Positions 34,621-48,472 of a stretch of DNA of 64,000 nucleotides are shown one piece after another (within the stretch, counting starts at the first letter, position 1; every line of letters begins with the position of its first letter). Location of the stretch: assembly GCA_036785705.1 (NCBI GenBank), contig JAWUZG010001160.1, positions 62,001 through 126,000 on the forward strand, written 5' to 3'. The stretch is from Acanthornis magna. Lineage: Eukaryota; Chordata; Aves; Passeriformes; Acanthizidae. Under the pieces are notes generated by a model that was not told the origin of the DNA, made no database searches, and saw only the letters and a list, made by a program, of their open reading frames with translations. Position numbers and translations under genes: made by a program.

Positions 34621-37600
34621 GCACTCACACACCTACCATGGGCACCTGCCACAGCTCTCCGGCCATGAGAGACAGACGTGTGCTCTCAGGCACTCACAGC
34701 CATTCCAAGCTGACATCCCAGGGCCCTCTGATCTCATCAGGCACCGCTGCTATGTCACAGGCACTCCCTGCGCTTCCACGGGGCCGTCCCAGGGCTCTCG
34801 AGGCTCCTCAAGAACACTGAGGGCAAACACAACCCCAGCGGCTCCATAGGGACATGCCACGACTCTCCCATTTGACAAACCTCTCTGCACGCACATCACG
34901 GCCTTCAACAGGCTCTCAGGGCTGACAGCCAACGAGTCTCACGCTGCTAAGGTGCCGCCAGCTCACAGGCACTCACAGGGCCTCCATGGGGACATCCCTG
35001 CACCCTCCATCCTCCTCAAGAGCTGGCAAGTCCCTGACACTCACACTTGCCCCCAGGGCACACTCCAGCCATCTCCAGGCTGCCAAAGAGCCAGCAGGTC
35101 ACATCTTGGCACAGGAACTCCCTGGGGACACGCCAGAGCTATCCAGCTTTCAAAAGAACACTGAGCTCACAGGCTGTCCCAGGACAGCCATAGGCACACG
35201 CCAGGAGTCCACACGCTGCCCAGAAGCCCTGGTGTCACAGGCACTCAATCCCAGCACCTCGGTGCTGACATCCCAGGTGGCTCCACGCTGCTAAAGAGAT
35301 GTGATGGCACAGGCACTTTTACATCACTCCAAGAATCATAGGAAAGCTATCGGGAAAGAAAGATTTCATGGAAAAGCCACAGCACGACAAGCTTCCTTGC
35401 CAAGCTTCACTCTACTACTTACACCATGCTTAAAGCACAGCGAGGAAAAGCAACAAACAAAAATCCAGAGTCAATCAATCCAAAATGAAATCAAACCCAA
35501 ATTATCTCTGTCTGTCTGTCCGTGTTTCTGAGGCTGTGTCTCTAAAGAAGAGAAAGGGTCAGGATAAGAAGAACATGGCTCAAAGGCTCAAGAGCACTTC
35601 CCTTAGGAGCACTTCAACTTGAGCAACATTTCACTTGATAACTCAAATTCAAATCAACAACTTAGGGCAGGAACAGCAGTTCAAAGCATTTCAACTGAAC
35701 TGGACTTCAACTACACAACACTTCACTTAGAACTGAGCTGAAACCCAAGACCTCAGCAAAGGATCCACACAGGCCTTACCATAGCACTGCAGCAACTTTG
35801 AGACCTAACTTAGGGACAAACCTAAAGCACTTCTGAATCCACCAGAGCAGCCCCTCTCCCACATTGCAGAGAGCGCATGCACACCTGCACTCCCACAAGC
35901 ACACAAAGAGGCTCTACGAGGCAAAATTCCCCTCCAGGCTACTGAAATACTCCTTTCACGTGCCTTGCCATCTTCTCTGCGGCCAAAGCCTGAGGCCTCC
36001 GGGAGCGGCAGGATCGGGGGCCCAGGAGCCATGCTCCTTCGCGGATGCCCCGAGTGCAGCAAACGGGACAGCTGCTGGCTGGCAGAGGCCCCACGCACAG
36101 GGACTTTGCTGCTCACCGCTGCTGCGGCCCAGCACAGCTGCCAGGGCCTCCTTTGGCACCCCTGCTTACAGGGCCCCAAGGCATGGCCTTTAGTCACAAC
36201 AAGCCTTCAGCCTGGCCCCACTTCTCATCGGCAGCTTTCCCTGAACGCGGGACAACACCAATGTGATGCCATCCAGGCAAAAACAAATTTCAAAGTCTGT
36301 TCAACAAGCAAAAAAAGCAGGAGCACCTTAGAACACAGCACTTCCTGGCAGCACACAGCGTTTCTCAGAAGCTCCACAGCATCTCAGCCCCGCTGCATTC
36401 GTCAAGGCCAAGGCCTCAGCAGCATTTCTCATATCATGCTGCAGCCTGAAAAAAGGGCAGCGGGGGATGCACCAGCACAAGCAGGGACATCACACCTGCC
36501 CACAGGCTCCCCATGCTCACATCCCATGGCATCCCGGGGCTCTCTCAGCTTCCAAAGACCTCTGAGGTCACGGGCTCTCACAGTGCCTCCATGGGGACAT
36601 CCCACGTGTCTCTAAGTGCTAAGGAGCTCTTTTGCAACTGCCACTCCCTGGCCTTCCAGCGGGACATGCCAGGGCTCTCTCTATCTTCCTAAAGAACACA
36701 AACAACAAGGGCAATGCCAGGGCCTGCAGGGTAACATCCCGGCAATCTGCACGCTGCTAAGGAGCCACGCTGTCACAGCAACTCACAGGGCATGGCCTGT
36801 GACATTCCCTCCATCTCCCTGCTGCTGCTGGACAGCTGTGATGTCACAGGCACTCACCTCTGGCCCCTGCAGCCATTCCAGGCCTTTCCATGCTGCCAAA
36901 GCGCTCTGATGTCACAGACACGCACTGTGGCTTCATGGCCACATGCCAAGGCTCTCCAGGCTGCAAAAGAGCCCTTTAGCCACAGGCACTTACACAGGTG
37001 CCATGGGCACATCTTAGTGCTCCCTCTGCTCATAGGAACCCCGAGGTCACCAGATATCCTGGCAGCTCCGTGGCCACATCCCCAGGCTCTCCAGGCTGCT
37101 CAAGAGCTCTGATCTCACCTGCACTCACACAAGCTCCTCGGGGACATCTGTCGCTGCTGTGCTGGCAGATTCACACAAAGGCTCCCAGAGCAGCCTGGCC
37201 ACTGAGTCACGAGGGCCAGAGAGCAGCCCTTGGCTTTCTCAACCCCTTCTCAGACACAGGAGCCTTGGCGGCGGCGGCATCCAATCCCAGCCTCACACTT
37301 AAAGCCAGTGCTTTAAGTAACTCTGTCCCGCAGCACTTACAAATGGCCCATCTGATCTATTCCTAGAAAAGCAGCTCTTCCCTAACACAAATGATTCGAC
37401 ACAAACAACTCAATCCCAATTACTGACCACTCCATAGAAAACCTAAACCTACTCCTGGGAGGCTACACAGAGTACAATGGAGTGAACTCTATGAAAACAA
37501 GAGGACAGCAGTCCTATATTACAGCAAACAAAAAAACCCAATTCCCAAGTAGAGCTCCATGTAACTCACCACACCAACACTCCTGGGCAGCTCTCTCTCC

Positions 37601-38083
37601 CTTCACCACCAAGAGTGCCCTTGCTTGCTGTCCACTTCCCCAGCAGGAGCCCTCACACACTCCAAGGAGGAACATGCTACAAAAACCTCCCCTAGGAAAG
37701 GGGACTGACTGCACATTGACACTCTCAAGGGACTGACTGTCAGGCAGACGCCTGCAACTCCCGGCAGCAGCTCAGCTGCCAAATCTTTGCCTCACTAGCA
37801 GCACCTTCATGCAGGCTTCCTTGCCAGAAGGACTTCCAGCAGAATTCAAGGCCAAAACAACACACGCTGGCCCTCTGAAAGACACCTGGAGACATTTGCA
37901 AATAGCACATGCTCCAAGTGCCTGCACCACGTTCCAAGGCAAAGCAGCCGGCCCAAAGCATCCTGCTACAACCTCCCAGGCGGCTCCCGACTGCTACAGA
38001 GCACTCAGCTCCAAAGCACTCCCAGGCCTTCCAGCCTCACAGCCCACAGGCCTACAGCCTTCTGCAGAGCCCTGAGCTCACCT
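34621..38083 (+). repeat. Array unit 11
   Basis: Private changes seen are CAGCCAACGAG near 34926 (others CAGCCCACGAG), CTCCAGGCTACTG near 35933 (others CTCCAAGCTACTG) and GTGAACTCTATG near 37482 (others GTGCACTCTATG). The first of these closes a stop on the minus strand and briefly creates a longer minus-strand open frame at 34750-34932, which is absent from the other units. That is a good illustration that these frames are accidental. Confidence 0.95.
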
Positions 38084-41000
38084 GCACTCACACACCTACC
38101 ATGGGCACCTGCCACAGCTCTCCGGCCATGAGAGACAGACGTGTGCTCTCAGGCACTCACAGCCATTCCAAGCTGACATCCCAGGGCCCTCTGATCTCAT
38201 CAGGCACCGCTGCTATGTCACAGGCACTCCCTGCGCTTCCACGGGGCCGTCCCAGGGCTCTCGAGGCTCCTCAAGAACACTGAGGGCAAACACAACCCCA
38301 GCGGCTCCATAGGGACATGCCACGACTCTCCCATTTGACAAACCTCTCTGCACGCACATCACGGCCTTCAACAGCCTCTCAGGGCTGACAGCCCACGAGT
38401 CTCACGCTGCTAAGGTGCCGCCAGCTCACAGGCACTCACAGGGCCTCCATGGGGACATCCCTGCACCCTCCATCCTCCTCAAGAGCTGGCAAGTCCCTGA
38501 CACTCACACTTGCCCCCAGGGCACACTCCAGCCATCTCCAGGCTGCCAAAGAGCCAGCAGGTCACATCTTGGCACAGGAACTCCCTGGGGACACGCCAGA
38601 GCTATCCAGCTTTCAAAAGAACACTGAGCTCACAGGCTGTCCCAGGACAGCCATAGGCACACGCCAGGAGTCCACACGCTGCCCAGAAGCCCTGGTGTCA
38701 CAGGCACTCAATCCCAGCACCTCGGTGCTGACATCCCAGGTGGCTCCACGCTGCTAAAGAGATGTGATGGCACAGGCACTTTTACATCACTCCAAGAATC
38801 ATAGGAAAGCTATCGGGAAAGAAAGATTTCATGGAAAAGCCACAGCACGACAAGCTTCCTTGCCAAGCTTCACTCTACTACTTACACCATGCTTAAAGCA
38901 CAGCGAGGAAAAGCAACAAACAAAAATCCAGAGTCAATCAATCCAAAATGAAATCAAACCCAAATGATCTCTGTCTGTCTGTCCGTGTTTCTGAGGCTGT
39001 GTCTCTAAAGAAGAGAAAGGGTCAGGATAAGAAGAACATGGCTCAAAGGCTCAAGAGCACTTCCCTTAGGAGCACTTCAACTTGAGCAACATTTCACTTG
39101 ATAACTCAAATTCAAATCAACAACTTAGGGCAGGAACAGCAGTTCAAAGCATTTCAACTGAACTGGACTTCAACTACACAACACTTCACTTAGAACTGAG
39201 CTGAAACCCAAGACCTCAGCAAAGGATCCACACAGGCCTTACCATAGCACTGCAGCAACTTTGAGACCTAACTTAGGGACAAACCTAAAGCACTTCTGAA
39301 TCCACCAGAGCAGCCCCTCTCCCACATTGCAGAGAGCGCATGCACACCTGCACTCCCACAAGCACACAAAGAGGCTCTACGAGGCAAAATTCCCCTCCAA
39401 GCTACTGAAATACTCCTTTCACGTGCCTTGCCATCTTCTCTGCGGCCAAAGCCTGAGGCCTCCGGGAGCGGCAGGATCGGGGGCCCAGGAGCCATGCTCC
39501 TTCGCGGATGCCCCGAGTGCAGCAAACGGGACAGCTGCTGGCTGGCAGAGGCCCCACGCACAGGGACTTTGCTGCTCACCGCTGCTGCGGCCCAGCACAG
39601 CTGCCAGGGCCTCCTTTGGCACCCCTGCTTACAGGGCCCCAAGGCATGGCCTTTAGTCACAACAAGCCTTCAGCCTGGCCCCACTTCTCATCGGCAGCTT
39701 TCCCTGAACGCGGGACAACACCAATGTGATGCCATCCAGGCAAAAACAAATTTCAAAGTCTGTTCAACAAGCAAAAAAAGCAGGAGCACCTTAGAACACA
39801 GCACTTCCTGGCAGCACACAGCGTTTCTCAGAAGCTCCACAGCATCTCAGCCCCGCTGCATTCGTCAAGGCCAAGGCTTCAGCAGCATTTCTCATATCAT
39901 GCTGCAGCCTGAAAAAAGGGCAGCGGGGGATGCACCAGCACAAGCAGGGACATCACACCTGCCCACAGGCTCCCCATGCTCACATCCCATGGCATCCCGG
40001 GGCTCTCTCAGCTTCCAAAGACCTCTGAGGTCACGGGCTCTCACAGTGCCTCCATGGGGACATCCCACGTGTCTCTAAGTGCTAAGGAGCTCTTTTGCAA
40101 CTGCCACTCCCTGGCCTTCCAGGGGGACATGCCAGGGCTCTCTCTATCTTCCTAAAGAACACAAACAACAAGGGCAATGCCAGGGCCTGCAGGGTAACAT
40201 CCCGGCAATCTGCACGCTGCTAAGGAGCCACGCTGTCACAGCAACTCACAGGGCATGGCCTGTGACATTCCCTCCATCTCCCTGCTGCTGCTGGACAGCT
40301 GTGATGTCACAGGCACTCACCTCTGGCCCCTGCAGCCATTCCAGGCCTTTCCATGCTGCCAAAGTGCTCTGATGTCACAGACACGCACTGTGGCTTCATG
40401 GCCACATGCCAAGGCTCTCCAGGCTGCAAAAGAGCCCTTTAGCCACAGGCACTTACACAGGTGCCATGGGCACATCTTAGTGCTCCCTCTGCTCATAGGA
40501 ACCCCGAGGTCACCAGATATCCTGGCAGCTCCGTGGCCACATCCCCAGGCTCTCCAGGCTGCTCAAGAGCTCTGATCTCACCTGCACTCACACAAGCTCC
40601 TCGGGGACATCTGTCGCTGCTGTGCTGGCAGATTCACACAAAGGCTCCCAGAGCAGCCTGGCCACTGAGTCACGAGGGCCAGAGAGCAGCCCTTGGCTTT
40701 CTCAACCCCTTCTCAGACACAGGAGCCTTGGCGGCGGCGGCATCCAATCCCAGCCTCACACTTAAAGCCAGTGCTTTAAGTAACTCTGTCCCGCAGCACT
40801 TACAAATGGCCCATCTGATCTATTCCTAGAAAAGCAGCTCTTCCCTAACACAAATGATTCGACACAAACAACTCAATCCCAATTACTGACCACTCCATAG
40901 AAAAGCTAAACCTACTCCTGGGAGGCTACACAGAGTACAATGGAGTGCACTCTATGAAAACAAGAGGACAGCAGTCCTATATTACAGCAAACAAAAAAAC

Positions 41001-41546
41001 CCAATTCCCAAGTAGAGCTCCATGTAACTCACCACACCAACACTCCTGGGCAGCTCTCTCTCCCTTCACCACCAAGAGTGCCCTTGCTTGCTGTCCACTT
41101 CCCCAGCAGGAGCCCTCACACACTCCAAGGAGGAACATGCTACAAAAACCTCCCCTAGGAAAGGGGACTGACTGCACATTGACACTCTCAAGGGACTGAC
41201 TGTCAGGCAGACGCCTGCAACTCCCGGCAGCAGCTCAGCTGCCAAATCTTTGCCTCACTAGCAGCACCTTCATGCAGGCTTCCTTGCCAGAAGGACTTCC
41301 AGCAGAATTCAAGGCCAAAACAACACACGCTGGCCCTCTGAAAGACACCTGGAGACATTTGCAAATAGCACATGCTCCAAGTGCCTGCACCACGTTCCAA
41401 GGCAAAGCAGCCGGCCCAAAGCATCCTGCTACAACCTCCCAGGCGGCTCCCGACTGCTACAGAGCACTCAGCTCCAAAGCACTCCCAGGCCTTCCAGCCT
41501 CACAGCCCACAGGCCTACAGCCTTCTGCAGAGCCCTGAGCTCACCT
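38084..41546 (+). repeat. Array unit 12 (first half of dimer copy 1)
   Basis: T at 39878 (AAGGCTTCAGC instead of AAGGCCTCAGC) is shared only with unit 14. CCAGGGGGACATG near 40120 also matches unit 14. T at 40365 (AAAGTGCTC) first appears here and is kept in units 13-15 and 17. It reads TGATCTCTGTC near 38964. Confidence 0.95.
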
Positions 41547-44500
41547 GCACTCACACACCTACCATGGGCACCTGCCACAGCTCTCCGGCCATGAGAGACA
41601 GACGTGTGCTCTCAGGCACTCACAGCCATTCCAAGCTGACATCCCAGGGCCCTCTGATCTCATCAGGCACCGCTGCTATGTCACAGGCACTCCCTGCGCT
41701 TCCACGGGGCCGTCCCAGGGCTCTCGAGGCTCCTCAAGAACACTGAGGGCAAACACAACCCCAGCGGCTCCATAGGGACATGCCACGACTCTCCCATTTG
41801 ACAAACCTCTCTGCACGCACATCACGGCCTTCAACAGGCTCTCAGGGCTGACAGCCCACGAGTCTCACGCTGCTAAGGTGCCGCCAGCTCACAGGCACTC
41901 ACAGGGCCTCCATGGGGACATCCCTGCACCCTCCATCCTCCTCAAGAGCTGGCAAGTCCCTGACACTCACACTTGCCCCCAGGGCACACTCCAGCCATCT
42001 CCAGGCTGCCAAAGAGCCAGCAGGTCACATCTTGGCACAGGAACTCCCTGGGGACACGCCAGAGCTATCCAGCTTTCAAAAGAACACTGAGCTCACAGGC
42101 TGTCCCAGGACAGCCATAGGCACACGCCAGGAGTCCACACGCTGCCCAGAAGCCCTGGTGTCACAGGCACTCAATCCCAGCACCTCGGTGCTGACATCCC
42201 AGGTGGCTCCACGCTGCTAAAGAGATGTGATGGCACAGGCACTTTTACATCACTCCAAGAATCATAGGAAAGCTATCGGGAAAGAAAGATTTCATGGAAA
42301 AGCCACAGCACGACAAGCTTCCTTGCCAAGCTTCACTCTACTACTTACACCATGCTTAAAGCACAGCGAGGAAAAGCAACAAACAAAAATCCAGAGTCAA
42401 TCAATCCAAAATGAAATCAAACCCAAATTATCTATGTCTGTCTGTCCGTGTTTCTGAGGCTGTGTCTCTAAAGAAGAGAAAGGGTCAGGATAAGAAGAAC
42501 ATGGCTCAAAGGCTCAAGAGCACTTCCCTTAGGAGCACTTCAACTTGAGCAACATTTCACTTGATAACTCAAATTCAAATCAACAACTTAGGGCAGGAAC
42601 AGCAGTTCAAAGCATTTCAACTGAACTGGACTTCAACTACACAACACTTCACTTAGAACTGAGCTGAAACCCAAGACCTCAGCAAAGGATCCACACAGGC
42701 CTTACCATAGCACTGCAGCAACTTTGAGACCTAACTTAGGGACAAACCTAAAGCACTTCTGAATCCACCAGAGCAGCCCCTCTCCCACATTGCAGAGAGC
42801 GCATGCACACCTGCACTCCCACAAGCACACAAAGAGGCTCTACGAGGCAAAATTCCCCTCCAAGCTACTGAAATACTCCTTTCACGTGCCTTGCCATCTT
42901 CTCTGCGGCCAAAGCCTGAGGCCTCCGGGAGCGGCAGGATCGGGGGCCCAGGAGCCATACTCCTTCGCGGATGCCCCGAGTGCAGCAAACGGGACAGCTG
43001 CTGGCTGGCAGAGGCCCCACGCACAGGGACTTTGCTGCTCACCGCTGCTGCGGCCCAGCACAGCTGCCAGGGCCTCCTTTGGCACCCCTGCTTACAGGGC
43101 CCCAAGGCATGGCCTTTAGTCACAACAAGCCTTCAGCCTGGCCCCACTTCTCATCGGCAGCTTTCCCTGAACGCGGGACAACACCAATGTGATGCCATCC
43201 AGGCAAAAACAAATTTCAAAGTCTGTTCAACAAGCAAAAAAAGCAGGAGCACCTTAGAACACAGCACTTCCTGGCAGCACACAGAGTTTCTCAGAAGCTC
43301 CACAGCATCTCAGCCCCGCTGCATTCGTCAAGGCCAAGGCCTCAGCAGCATTTCTCATATCATGCTGCAGCCTGAAAAAAGGGCAGCGGGGGATGCACCA
43401 GCACAAGCAGGGACATCACACCTGCCCACAGGCTCCCCATGCTCACATCCCATGGCATCCCGGGGCTCTCTCAGCTTCCAAAGACCTCTGAGGTCACGGG
43501 CTCTCACAGTGCCTCCATGGGGACATCCCACGTGTCTCTAAGTGCTAAGGAGCTCTTTTGCAACTGCCACTCCCTGGCCTTCCAGCGGGACATGCCAGGG
43601 CTCTCTCTATCTTCCTAAAGAACACAAACAACAAGGGCAATGCCAGGGCCTGCAAGGTAACATCCCGGCAATCTGCACGCTGCTAAGGAGCCACGCTGTC
43701 ACAGCAACTCACAGGGCATGGCCTGTGACATTCCCTCCATCTCCCTGCTGCTGCTGGACAGCTGTGATGTCACAGGCACTCACCTCTGGCCCCTGCAGCC
43801 ATTCCAGGCCTTTCCATGCTGCCAAAGTGCTCTGATGTCACAGACACGCACTGTGGCTTCATGGCCACATGCCAAGGCTCTCCAGGCTGCAAAAGAGCCC
43901 TTTAGCCACAGGCACTTACACAGGTGCCATGGGCACATCTTAGTGCTCCCTCTGCTCATAGGAACCCCGAGGTCACCAGATATCCTGGCAGCTCCGTGGC
44001 CACATCCCCAGGCTCTCCAGGCTGCTCAAGAGCTCTGATCTCACCTGCACTCACACAAGCTCCTCGGGGACATCTGTCGCTGCTGTGCTGGCAGATTCAC
44101 ACAAAGGCTCCCAGAGCAGCCTGGCCACTGAGTCACGAGGGCCAGAGAGCAGCCCTTGGCTTTCTCAACCCCTTCTCAGACACAGGAGCCTTGGCGGCGG
44201 CGGCATCCAATCCCAGCCTCACACTTAAAGCCAGTGCTTTAAGTAACTCTGTCCCGCAGCACTTACAAATGGCCCATCTGATCTATTCCTAGAAAAGCAG
44301 CTCTTCCCTAACACAAATGATTCGACACAAACAACTCAATCCCAATTACTGACCACTCCATAGAAAAGCTAAACCTACTCCTGGGAGCCTACACAGAGTA
44401 CAATGGAGTGCACTCTATGAAAACAAGAGGACAGCAGTCCTATATTACAGCAAACAAAAAAACCCAATTCCCAAGTAGAGCTCCATGTAACTCACCACAC

Positions 44501-45009
44501 CAACACTCCTGGGCAGCTCTCTCTCCCTTCACCACCAAGAGTGCCCTTGCTTGCTGTCCACTTCCCCAGCAGGAGCCCTCACACACTCCAAGGAGGAACA
44601 TGCTACAAAAACCTCCCCTAGGAAAGGGGACTGACTGCACATTGACACTCTCAAGGGACTGACTGTCAGGCAGATGCCTGCAACTCCCGGCAGCAGCTCA
44701 GCTGCCAAATCTTTGCCTCACTAGCAGCACCTTCATGCAGGCTTCCTTGCCAGAAGGACTTCCAGCAGAATTCAAGGCCAAAACAACACACGCTGGCCCT
44801 CTGAAAGACACCTGGAGACATTTGCAAATAGCACATGCTCCAAGTGCCTGCACCACGTTCCAAGGCAAAGCAGCCGGCCCAAAGCATCCTGCTACAACCT
44901 CCCAGGCGGCTCCCGACTGCTACAGAGCACTCAGCTCCAAAGCACTCCCAGGCCTTCCAGCCTCACAGCCCACAGGCCTACAGCCTTCTGCAGAGCCCTG
45001 AGCTCACCT
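41547..45009 (+). repeat. Array unit 13 (second half of dimer copy 1)
   Basis: It shares with unit 15 alone A at 43285 (ACAGAGTTTC), A at 43655 (TGCAAGGTAA) and T at 44675 (CAGATGCCTG). The combination ATCTATGTCTG plus GTTTCTGAGG near 42429-42457 is also found only in these two. A private A at 42959 (CCATACTCC) removes the ATG seen at this point in other units from 4 onward. Confidence 0.95.
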
Positions 45010-48000
45010 GCACTCACACACCTACCATGGGCACCTGCCACAGCTCTCCGGCCATGAGAGACAGACGTGTGCTCTCAGGCACTCACAGCCATTCCAAGCT
45101 GACATCCCAGGGCCCTCTGATCTCATCAGGCACCGCTGCTATGTCACAGGCACTCCCTGCGCTTCCACGGGGCCGTCCCAGGGCTCTCGAGGCTCCTCAA
45201 GAACACTGAGGGCACACACAACCCCAGCGGCTCCATAGGGACATGCCACGACTCTCCCATTTGACAAACCTCTCTGCACGCACATCACGGCCTTCAACAG
45301 GCTCTCAGGGCTGACAGCCCACGAGTCTCACGCTGCTAAGGTGCCGCCAGCTCACAGGCACTCACAGGGCCTCCATGGGGACATCCCTGCACCCTCCATC
45401 CTCCTCAAGAGCTGGCAAGTCCCTGACACTCACACTTGCCCCCAGGGCACACTCCAGCCATCTCCAGGCTGCCAAAGAGCCAGCAGGTCACATCTTGGCA
45501 CAGGAACTCCCTGGGGACACGCCAGAGCTATCCAGCTTTCAAAAGAACACTGAGCTCACAGGCTGTCCCAGGACAGCCATAGGCACACGCCAGGAGTCCA
45601 CACGCTGCCCAGAAGCCCTGGTGTCACAGGCACTCAATCCCAGCACCTCGGTGCTGACATCCCAGGTGGCTCCACGCTGCTAAAGAGATGTGATGGCACA
45701 GGCACTTTTACATCACTCCAAGAATCATAGGAAAGCTATCGGGAAAGAAAGATTTCATGGAAAAGCCACAGCACGACAAGCTTCCTTGCCAAGCTTCACT
45801 CTACTACTTACACCATGCTTAAAGCACAGCGAGGAAAAGCAACAAACAAAAATCCAGAGTCAATCAATCCAAAATGAAATCAAACCCAAATGATCTCTGT
45901 CTGTCTGTCCGTGTTTCTGAGGCTGTGTCTCTAAAGAAGAGAAAGGGTCAGGATAAGAAGAACATGGCTCAAAGGCTCAAGAGCACTTCCCTTAGGAGCA
46001 CTTCAACTTGAGCAACATTTCACTTGATAACTCAAATTCAAATCAACAACTTAGGGCAGGAACAGCAGTTCAAAGCATTTCAACTGAACTGGACTTCAAC
46101 TACACAACACTTCACTTAGAACTGAGCTGAAACCCAAGACCTCAGCAAAGGATCCACACAGGCCTTACCATAGCACTGCAGCAACTTTGAGACCTAACTT
46201 AGGGACAAACCTAAAGCACTTCTGAATCCACCAGAGCAGCCCCTCTCCCACATTGCAGAGAGCGCATGCACACCTGCACTCCCACAAGCACACAAAGAGG
46301 CTCTACGAGGCAAAATTCCCCTCCAAGCTACTGAAATACTCCTTTCACGTGCCTTGCCATCTTCTCTGCGGCCAAAGCCTGAGGCCTCCGGGAGCGGCAG
46401 GATCGGGGGCCCAGGAGCCATGCTCCTTCGCGGATGCCCCGAGTGCAGCAAACGGGACAGCTGCTGGCTGGCAGAGGCCCCACGCACAGGGACTTTGCTG
46501 CTCACCGCTGCTGCGGCCCAGCACAGCTGCCAGGGCCTCCTTTGGCACCCCTGCTTACAGGGCCCCAAGGCATGGCCTTTAGTCACAACAAGCCTTCAGC
46601 CTGGCCCCACTTCTCATCGGCAGCTTTCCCTGAACGCGGGACAACACCAATGTGATGCCATCCAGGCAAAAACAAATTTCAAAGTCTGTTCAACAAGCAA
46701 AAAAAGCAGGAGCACCTTAGAACACAGCACTTCCTGGCAGCACACAGCGTTTCTCAGAAGCTCCACAGCATCTCAGCCCCGCTGCATTCGTCAAGGCCAA
46801 GGCTTCAGCAGCATTTCTCATATCATGCTGCAGCCTGAAAAAAGGGCAGCGGGGGATGCACCAGCACAAGCAGGGAGATCACACCTGCCCACAGGCTCCC
46901 CATGCTCACATCCCATGGCATCCCGGGGCTCTCTCAGCTTCCAAAGACCTCTGAGGTCACGGGCTCTCACAGTGCCTCCATGGGGACATCCCACGTGTCT
47001 CTAAGTGCTAAGGAGCTCTTTTGCAACTGCCACTCCCTGGCCTTCCAGGGGGACATGCCAGGGCTCTCTCTATCTTCCTAAAGAACACAAACAACAAGGG
47101 CAATGCCAGGGCCTGCAGGGTAACATCCCGGCAATCTGCACGCTGCTAAGGAGCCACGCTGTCACAGCAACTCACAGGGCATGGCCTGTGACATTCCCTC
47201 CATCTCCCTGCTGCTGCTGGACAGCTGTGATGTCACAGGCACTCACCTCTGGCCCCTGCAGCCATTCCAGGCCTTTCCATGCTGCCAAAGTGCTCTGATG
47301 TCACAGACACGCACTGTGGCTTCATGGCCACATGCCAAGGCTCTCCAGGCTGCAAAAGAGCCCTTTAGCCACAGGCACTTACACAGGTGCCATGGGCACA
47401 TCTTAGTGCTCCCTCTGCTCATAGGAACCCCGAGGTCACCAGATATCCTGGCAGCTCCGTGGCCACATCCCCAGGCTCTCCAGGCTGCTCAAGAGCTCTG
47501 ATCTCACCTGCACTCACACAAGCTCCTCGGGGACATCTGTCGCTGCTGTGCTGGCAGATTCACACAAAGGCTCCCAGAGCAGCCTGGCCACTGAGTCACG
47601 AGGGCCAGAGAGCAGCCCTTGGCTTTCTCAACCCCTTCTCAGACACAGGAGCCTTGGCGGCGGCGGCATCCAATCCCAGCCTCACACTTAAAGCCAGTGC
47701 TTTAAGTAACTCTGTCCCGCAGCACTTACAAATGGCCCATCTGATCTATTCCTAGAAAAGCAGCTCTTCCCTAACACAAATGATTCGACACAAACAACTC
47801 AATCCCAATTACTGACCACTCCATAGAAAACCTAAACCTACTCCTGGGAGCCTACACAGAGTACAATGGAGTGCACTCTATGAAAACAAGAGGACAGCAG
47901 TCCTATATTACAGCAAACAAAAAAACCCAATTCCCAAGTAGAGCTCCATGTAACTCACCACACCAACACTCCTGGGCAGCTCTCTCTCCCTTCACCACCA

Positions 48001-48472
48001 AGAGTGCCCTTGCTTGCTGTCCACTTCCCCAGCAGGAGCCCTCACACACTCCAAGGAGGAACATGCTACAAAAACCTCCCCTAGGAAAGGGGACTGACTG
48101 CACATTGACACTCTCAAGGGACTGACTGTCAGGCAGACGCCTGCAACTCCCGGCAGCAGCTCAGCTGCCAAATCTTTGCCTCACTAGCAGCACCTTCATG
48201 CAGGCTTCCTTGCCAGAAGGACTTCCAGCAGAATTCAAGGCCAAAACAACACACGCTGGCCCTCTGAAAGACACCTGGAGACATTTGCAAATAGCACATG
48301 CTCCAAGTGCCTGCACCACGTTCCAAGGCAAAGCAGCCGGCCCAAAGCATCCTGCTACAACCTCCCAGGCGGCTCCCGACTGCTACAGAGCACTCAGCTC
48401 CAAAGCACTCCCAGGCCTTCCAGCCTCACAGCCCACAGGCCTACAGCCTTCTGCAGAGCCCTGAGCTCACCT
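45010..48472 (+). repeat. Array unit 14 (first half of dimer copy 2)
   Basis: T at 46804 lies exactly 6,926 bases from the same change in unit 12. It differs from unit 12 by GGGCACACACAAC near 45210, CAACAGGCTCTC near 45295, GAAAACCTAA near 47826 and a private G at 46877 (CAGGGAGATC). Confidence 0.95.

Noticed and set aside
34750..34932. Minus-strand 60-codon frame in unit 11
   Set aside because: It exists only because a single base change (CAGCCAACGAG near 34926) removes a stop in one unit. It is absent from every other copy.
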